A stretch of 64,000 nt of DNA from Methylobrevis albus (lineage in GTDB: Bacteria > Pseudomonadota > Alphaproteobacteria > Rhizobiales > Pleomorphomonadaceae). The translations under genes and the position numbers were made by a program. The stretch is from positions 248,001-312,000 of the forward strand of contig NZ_JADZLT010000040.1 of assembly GCF_015904235.1 (NCBI RefSeq). Reading direction: 5' to 3'. This document shows positions 60,601 to 64,000 of this stretch, in pieces. Under the pieces are notes generated by a model. It ran no database searches. It had not been told where the DNA came from and saw only the letters and a program-made list of their open reading frames with translations. Each line of letters begins with the position of its first letter. Position 1 is the stretch's first letter.

Positions 60601-61560
60601 GAGGAGATGTCGGCGGCGTTCGCCTCGCTGTTCCTCGACGGCCACGCCGACAAGATGGATCCGCTCGCAGCCCTCGCCCTCTACTACGATTTCCGCGAAC
60701 TGACGCCGATCGGGCGGCGCGGCGACGAGATGGTGCGCCGGCTCGCCGACCGCCTCGCCGACGTCGATCTCCTGACCCAGGCGGCCGACCTCCTCGAGCA
60801 TCAGGTGCAGAACCGGCTGAAGGGGGTCGCGCGCGCGCAGGTCGCGGCCGATCTGGCGCTCGTCCACCTGCTCGACAAGCGCCCGGACCGCGCGCTTGCC
60901 GCCCTCGGCCGCACCCGCCAGGCGCAGCTCCCCGCCGCGATCGAGCGCCAGCGCCGGCTGGTCGAGGCGAAGGCGCTCGCGGGCATGGGCAAGCCCGACC
61001 TCGCCCTCGAGATCCTCGGCACCCTGTCGGGTCCCGACGCCGACCGCCTGAAGGCCGAAACGCTGTGGGCGAGCAATCGCAACCAGGAGGCCGGCGAGCA
61101 GTTCGAACGCCTGCTCGGCGCCCGCTGGAACGACCCGACGCCGCTCGCCGATGGTGACCAGGCGGAGGTGATGCGGGCGGCGATCTCGTTCGCGCTCGCC
61201 GGCGACCGGCTCGGCGTCGACCGGCTGCGGGAGAAGTACGGGGCGTTGATGGCCGATTCGCCGCTCGGCTCGTCGTTCGCGGTGGTGACCGGGCCGGTCG
61301 ATACGTCCGGCGTCGAGTTCCGCGCGATCGCCGCGAACATCGCCACAATCGACACGATGCAGACCTTCCTCGCCGACTACCGCGCGAAATACATCGACAG
61401 CAGCCGCGGCGGGACCAAGCCCGACGTGGTGCCCGCGGCGGAGCCCGCCGCCGACGCCGCGCCGGATGCCGCGCCGGACTCAGCGCCGGATGCAGGGCCC
61501 GAAGTGCCGCAGGCCGCCGCGCCGGGCAATGACGCGCCGGACGAAGCGCCGGCGGCCTAG
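57646..61560 (+). CDS. Large secreted/periplasmic TPR protein of the flagellar locus
   Basis: A 1304-residue protein. A signal or anchor segment lies near 30-48 (LGVVALAALGLLAAAA). Residues about 50-300 are beta-rich with AMIN-like character (RVAVTAWQEPGYGRLVLSF, RFVFNWNVPFDTEFSRQNEA). A Pro/Ala region spans about 320-450, a second beta-rich segment about 465-700. From about 710 to 1240 there are TPR-like helix pairs (for example AAFYLANGMGPEAQGVLALI, ALAGMGKPDLALEILGTLSG). The tail is Ala/Pro/Asp-rich. It starts 131 bases after motE. Possible MotC analogue or assembly scaffold. Confidence 0.75.
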   Translation: MDIGRGRPAGRWVAGAGRRVVLCAAGAGRWLGVVALAALGLLAAAASPEAADRVAVTAWQEPGYGRLVLSFTDRDLLPQYSLSTANGVLSISFTEPVMADVGRVATTLSAYVPVARLDPDGTGMRFVLGRGVKVNKLEAGERLFVDLLPPDWRGEPPGLPPEVVAELAKRAEAAIRRVRELESGDMRRVEPKLEVRTGRSPTFSRFVFNWNVPFDTEFSRQNEAVSLTFNRQADVDIERLRIDLPPFVDDIRALTTADGGLKIILDVPTTADVRGFREDSGFVVDVQPQLKADGTPTGAEKVREAFTGPAPPVGAVNAPGTPAVQLAEAVAATAAPVAAPPVAAAPAAAAAVATTPVATAPAEPPVAATPAAAAQPSSAEIAVSPAPAAEEAAAAPPAAEPGAAGVPLPRPSPLRAVAEAAPAAPAETPVETVAEATPAAEPAPASGAALPVLAAGPPQVEQGPQPVDDPRIKVQSQRVGSTNRLVFAFPEPVGAAMFTRGGAIWLVFDDDRTIELGPIQEGLAGIARRIESLRPGGRQALRIEMVDPLLATLDADGSFWVVTIGDRVMHPTRPLPVLRSVRPDGRVALDVPFGAYDRILPVDDPVVGDRIIVVTGRGEPRGLIKTQIFTEVEALTSAFGLAFVPRADDVTVTGTTSGIAIERPGGLSATVSVPVGTQAGGASNLPAGDSLPDLAALAVPPAEFAALRHDLDAAVAAAEGDAARADAWRQLAAFYLANGMGPEAQGVLALIGGIQPAATTSARHRLMLAAARVLSGRPEEALPLLAADGLRDNPDAAVWRVIAQSDTGGYAAARRSMPRAEMVAGSLPPALTALFQTAAARAAIEQNDFSTAVSMLRQVDRSNLEPEMLATVDLLNARMAEASGRTMDAIGLFSRLVVEQKGPVAIEAGYRLVRLQEREGVLTLDQAVDRLEGLAVAWRGDELELKVLRLLAELAVEKGDYRRGFEALQAATAVDPTSETTRLISEEMSAAFASLFLDGHADKMDPLAALALYYDFRELTPIGRRGDEMVRRLADRLADVDLLTQAADLLEHQVQNRLKGVARAQVAADLALVHLLDKRPDRALAALGRTRQAQLPAAIERQRRLVEAKALAGMGKPDLALEILGTLSGPDADRLKAETLWASNRNQEAGEQFERLLGARWNDPTPLADGDQAEVMRAAISFALAGDRLGVDRLREKYGALMADSPLGSSFAVVTGPVDTSGVEFRAIAANIATIDTMQTFLADYRAKYIDSSRGGTKPDVVPAAEPAADAAPDAAPDSAPDAGPEVPQAAAPGNDAPDEAPAA

Positions 61561-61658
61561 CCGGCGAGACGGTCCGGCACGAGCGTGTCAGGATGACCGA
61601 CCGGGCGCCTGGTTGACCCGCCCGGAGGCGGCCGGTTTCTTCCCAGTCGAGACCCACA

Positions 61659-62315
61659 ATGACTTTGACGCTCTTTGCCCACCCGTTCTCCTCTTACTGC
61701 CAGAAGGTGCTGATGGCGCTGTGGGAGAACGATACGCCGTTCACCTATCGCCATATGGAAGAGCCCGGCGCGGGGGAGGACCTCGCGCGGCTCTGGCCGA
61801 TCAAGAAATTCCCGGTGCTGGTCGACGGCGACCGCACCGTGATCGAAACCAGCATCATCATCGAGTATCTGGATCAGCATCATCCCGGAGAGGTGCGATT
61901 CCTGCCGGGCGAAGCGGCTGCCGGGCTCGAAGTCCGACTGCTCGACCGGTTCTTCGATCAACACGTGATGAACGCCGCGCAGGTCGCCGTAAACGAATCG
62001 CTGCGCCAGAAACCCGATCGTCTGGATGAGGCGAGGCAGAGTGCCGCCCAGGCGCTGGAGATTGCCTACGGCTGGCTGGAACAGCGGCTCGGCGGGCGCG
62101 CATGGGCCGCGGGCGACCAGTTCTCGCTGGCCGACTGCGCGGCGGCGCCGTCGCTGTTCTATGCCGACTGGGTGCACCTGATCGACGATGCCACCTATCC
62201 GCGCCTGCGGGCCTATCGCACGCGGCTGCTTGCGCGGCCATCGTTCGCGCGGGCGGTGGAGGAAGGGCGGAAGTACCGGTCCTATTTCCCGCTCGGTGCG
62301 CCTGACCGGGACTGA
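61659..62315 (+). CDS. Glutathione S-transferase family protein
   Basis: A 218-residue GST. The thioredoxin-like N-terminal domain opens MTLTLFAHPFSSYCQKVLMA, with the cis-Pro motif KKFPVLVDG and the ETSIIIEYLD glutathione-binding Glu-Ser-type motif (here E-T-S). The C-terminal helical domain contains GRAWAAGDQFSLADCAAAPS, the usual N-capping box. Substrate unknown. It stands alone, downstream of the flagellar locus. Confidence 0.9.
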   Translation: MTLTLFAHPFSSYCQKVLMALWENDTPFTYRHMEEPGAGEDLARLWPIKKFPVLVDGDRTVIETSIIIEYLDQHHPGEVRFLPGEAAAGLEVRLLDRFFDQHVMNAAQVAVNESLRQKPDRLDEARQSAAQALEIAYGWLEQRLGGRAWAAGDQFSLADCAAAPSLFYADWVHLIDDATYPRLRAYRTRLLARPSFARAVEEGRKYRSYFPLGAPDRD

Positions 62316-62403
62316 GGCGGGAGCCGCCGGCCCGCTTCCGCGAGCGCGAAGCTGGACGTTCCTCCGGTCCTGACGGCGGGGCGTCGTCGCGGCTAGAGGC
62401 GGA

Positions 62404-63030
62404 TCAGCCCAGAACACTCGCCGCGCCTGCGGCGGACAGCCGCCGCTCGGCGCCGCTCGCCGACGTTGGCGTGCGCAGCGCATTCGCCAACTGCCGGGCT
62501 TCGGGAAACACCCCGTGCCCGCTGGCGACGTTGACATGGCCGGCCTCGCCGAGGTCGACCAGGCGGGCGCCCCAGGCCGACGCGAAGCGGCGCGCGCGCG
62601 AGAAATCCATGAACGGGTCGTTGCGACTGGCGACGAGGGTTGCCGGGAACGGCAGCGGCAGGCGCGGCACGGGGGCGAAGCTCGCGAACTGCGGATAGTC
62701 GCCGAGCACGGCCTCGACGTCGGCCGGCGCGACGAGCAGCGCGCCGGCGATCGCCGCCTGCGGCCGCAGCCGGGCGTAGTGCGCGATCAGGATGCAGCCG
62801 AGGCTGTGGGCGACGAGGACCGCACCCGGGTTTGCCGCGATGGCCGCGTCGAGCGCGGCGAGCCAGGCGGTGCGGGCCGGACGGTCGAAGTCGGCCTGCT
62901 CGACCAGCAGCGCGTCCGGATCCTCGTCGGCCCAGATCCGCTGCCAGTGCCCGTCCCCCGAGCCGAGGTAGCCCGGGACGATCAGCGTGGCGACGGGCGG
63001 GGCGAAGCCGGAGTGGGGAAGCGTGTTCAT
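62404..63030 (-). CDS. RBBP9/YdeN-family alpha/beta hydrolase
   Basis: A 208-residue serine hydrolase. TLIVPGYLGSGDGHWQRIWA opens the fold. The nucleophile is in VLVAHSLGCILIAHYAR, the acid in ASRNDPFMDFSRA, and the histidine in LGEAGHVNVASGHGVFPEA. These are the family motifs. MNTLPHSGF follows an AGGGA ribosome site. Substrate unknown. Confidence 0.9.
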   Translation of the reverse strand: MNTLPHSGFAPPVATLIVPGYLGSGDGHWQRIWADEDPDALLVEQADFDRPARTAWLAALDAAIAANPGAVLVAHSLGCILIAHYARLRPQAAIAGALLVAPADVEAVLGDYPQFASFAPVPRLPLPFPATLVASRNDPFMDFSRARRFASAWGARLVDLGEAGHVNVASGHGVFPEARQLANALRTPTSASGAERRLSAAGAASVLG

Positions 63031-63155
63031 TCCCTGATCATGGCGCGTTTGGCGCCAGCGACGAAGGCACGGTGTCCCAAAGTTTGCCGCGGCGCGCGGA
63101 GATCGTTCCAGAGATCGTCGTCGCCGGCGAATGCCGCTGGCCGCCCGAAACGCAA

Positions 63156-63184
63156 GGCGGCGGCCGGGAAGCCCGGCCGCCGCC
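63156..63184 (-). terminator. Terminator-like hairpin after the phytase-family gene
   Basis: Perfect 13-bp stem GGCGGCGGCCGGG / CCCGGCCGCCGCC with AAG loop, 29 bases after the stop at 63213. A weak TTGCGTTT follows on the minus strand. Confidence 0.75.
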
Positions 63185-63212
63185 ATCTCACATCGCGATC
63201 AGGTCGATCGGA

Positions 63213-64000
63213 TCAGTTGGTCGCCTGCAGCTTGCCGATGCCGACGAACAGCGTCTCGCCGTTGGAGCCGTCGATGCCGTCGTTGTCGGTGACGAAGAAG
63301 GCGTCGCCGGCGGCGTCGACGGTGAAGCCCTCGACCTTGTCGAGGATGTAGCCGTTGTGGGCGGCGAGGTCCGGCATCAGGTCGCGCTCCAGCGTCTTGG
63401 CGACGACCGGGAGTTCACCGCCGAGGGCGGCCGGCGTGACGGCCGAGAGGTCGACGCGATAGAGCTTCTTCAGCTCGGCGGCGTCGCCGATCTGGTTGTC
63501 GCGCTCGATGATGATCACCTGGCCGTTGCCGATCGAGGTGATCTCGGAGAGGCCGACCCAGCCCTTGCCGGCGGCGTCGAGCGGGTAGTGCACGGCGCCC
63601 CAGCTCTTCGTCGCCGGGGTGTAGGCGAGCAGCTTCACCATGCCCTTCGGGTCGTCCTTCCACTCGCGCTGCACGGCGAGCCAGACGGTGGCGGCGTCGC
63701 CTTCACCGACGACGGTGACGCCCTCGTAGCCGAAGCGCTCCTGGTGCTCGGCGAGCTCGGCGGGGAGGGCGATCTCCTCGACGACCGCGCCGGCCGCATC
63801 GACGCGCAGCAGCGCGTGCGGGACTTCCTTCTTGGCGTCGCCTTCCGAGGCGAGCCAGAAGCCGCCCTGGCCGTCGGCCGCGATGCCCTCGAGGTCGAGC
63901 TTCTCGGCCGCGGCGCCGTCACGGGTGACGAGCGTCTCGGCGACGATCAGCGCCGGCTTCTGCGTCGCGTCGATGGTGAGGATGCGCGGGGCGGCCGAGT
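63213..64000 (-). CDS. Esterase-like activity of phytase family protein (3' part)
   Basis: The C-terminal 261 codons of a beta-propeller-type protein; the N-terminus is beyond the right edge. Motifs include EKLDLEGIAADGQGGFWLAS, FGYEGVTVVGEGDAATVWLA, YPLDAAGKGWVGLSEITSIG and YILDKVEGFTVDAAGDAFFV with TDNDGIDGSNGETLF. These match the esterase-like activity of phytase family (formerly DUF2133-like), usually secreted. Substrate is not known. Confidence 0.85.
   Translation of the reverse strand, partial: SAAPRILTIDATQKPALIVAETLVTRDGAAAEKLDLEGIAADGQGGFWLASEGDAKKEVPHALLRVDAAGAVVEEIALPAELAEHQERFGYEGVTVVGEGDAATVWLAVQREWKDDPKGMVKLLAYTPATKSWGAVHYPLDAAGKGWVGLSEITSIGNGQVIIIERDNQIGDAAELKKLYRVDLSAVTPAALGGELPVVAKTLERDLMPDLAAHNGYILDKVEGFTVDAAGDAFFVTDNDGIDGSNGETLFVGIGKLQATN

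Noticed and set aside
57580..60867. Minus-strand frame of 1095 codons
   Set aside because: Shadow of the large TPR gene, with Arg/Asp/Gly-rich non-globular translation and no start signals.

Overview
The window is GC-rich chromosomal DNA from an alphaproteobacterium. Hyphomicrobiales/Rhizobiales-type is the best guess. The clues are FliX, FlbT and FlaF, CtrA-type boxes, an alphaproteobacterial DksA, a giant hendecad coiled-coil protein of the kind seen in that order, and GC-rich palindromic intergenic repeats. The species cannot be named from the sequence. No tRNA, rRNA, CRISPR array or insertion sequence was recognised.

Left part (1-25.5 kb, mixed functions): the dgcN/dgcA pair for D-glutamate use (dgcA cut by the edge); an Mla-type lipid transport operon mlaE(with fused STAS)-mlaF-mlaD plus an auxiliary lipoprotein; a 2393-residue membrane-anchored coiled-coil protein; a small Hpt protein, an adrenodoxin-type ferredoxin, a glutamine-synthetase-family ligase, and a chemoreceptor-like protein with inverted domain order (signalling helices first, Cache-like domain last); then a CoxE-type VWA protein, SixA, YcjX-YcjF, a CorA/ZntB-like transporter and a MoxR ATPase.

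Right part (25.8-57.5 kb, flagellar locus): flgE-flgK-flgL; flaF-flbT; three different flagellin genes; a FlaG-like gene; flgI-flgJ-(FlgN-like); fliX-dksA; flgF-flgG-flgA-flgH; fliL-fliM-(DUF6468)-motE; and a 1304-residue TPR protein. Regulation can be read from the DNA. Perfect or near-perfect CtrA boxes (TTAA-N7-TTAAC) lie before fliX, fliL and flagellin 1. Sigma-54 promoters precede flgE, flgI and flgF, and each has a palindrome of the form GGCA-N5-TGCC about 95-110 bp upstream, as expected for a FlbD enhancer. Two flagellin leaders carry tandem hairpins with AGRA loops, candidate FlbT targets. This matches the Caulobacter-type hierarchy CtrA -> FliX/FlbD/sigma-54 -> FlbT/FlaF.

Inside the flagellar locus, between flgL and flaF (30.7-40.9 kb), sits a block of nine genes with no flagellar signature. 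Five run leftward: an OmpA-like protein, a secreted CsgG/LpoB-like protein, two unknown cytoplasmic proteins, and a membrane protein whose N-terminal domain looks like a divergent Lon (S16) protease. Four run rightward: a divergent OmpA-like protein, a periplasmic trypsin-like protease, a glycine-zipper lipoprotein and a large secreted protein. This envelope/proteolysis block is the best candidate for an undescribed system here.

After the flagellar genes come a glutathione S-transferase, an RBBP9-type hydrolase and an esterase-like/phytase-family protein cut by the right edge.
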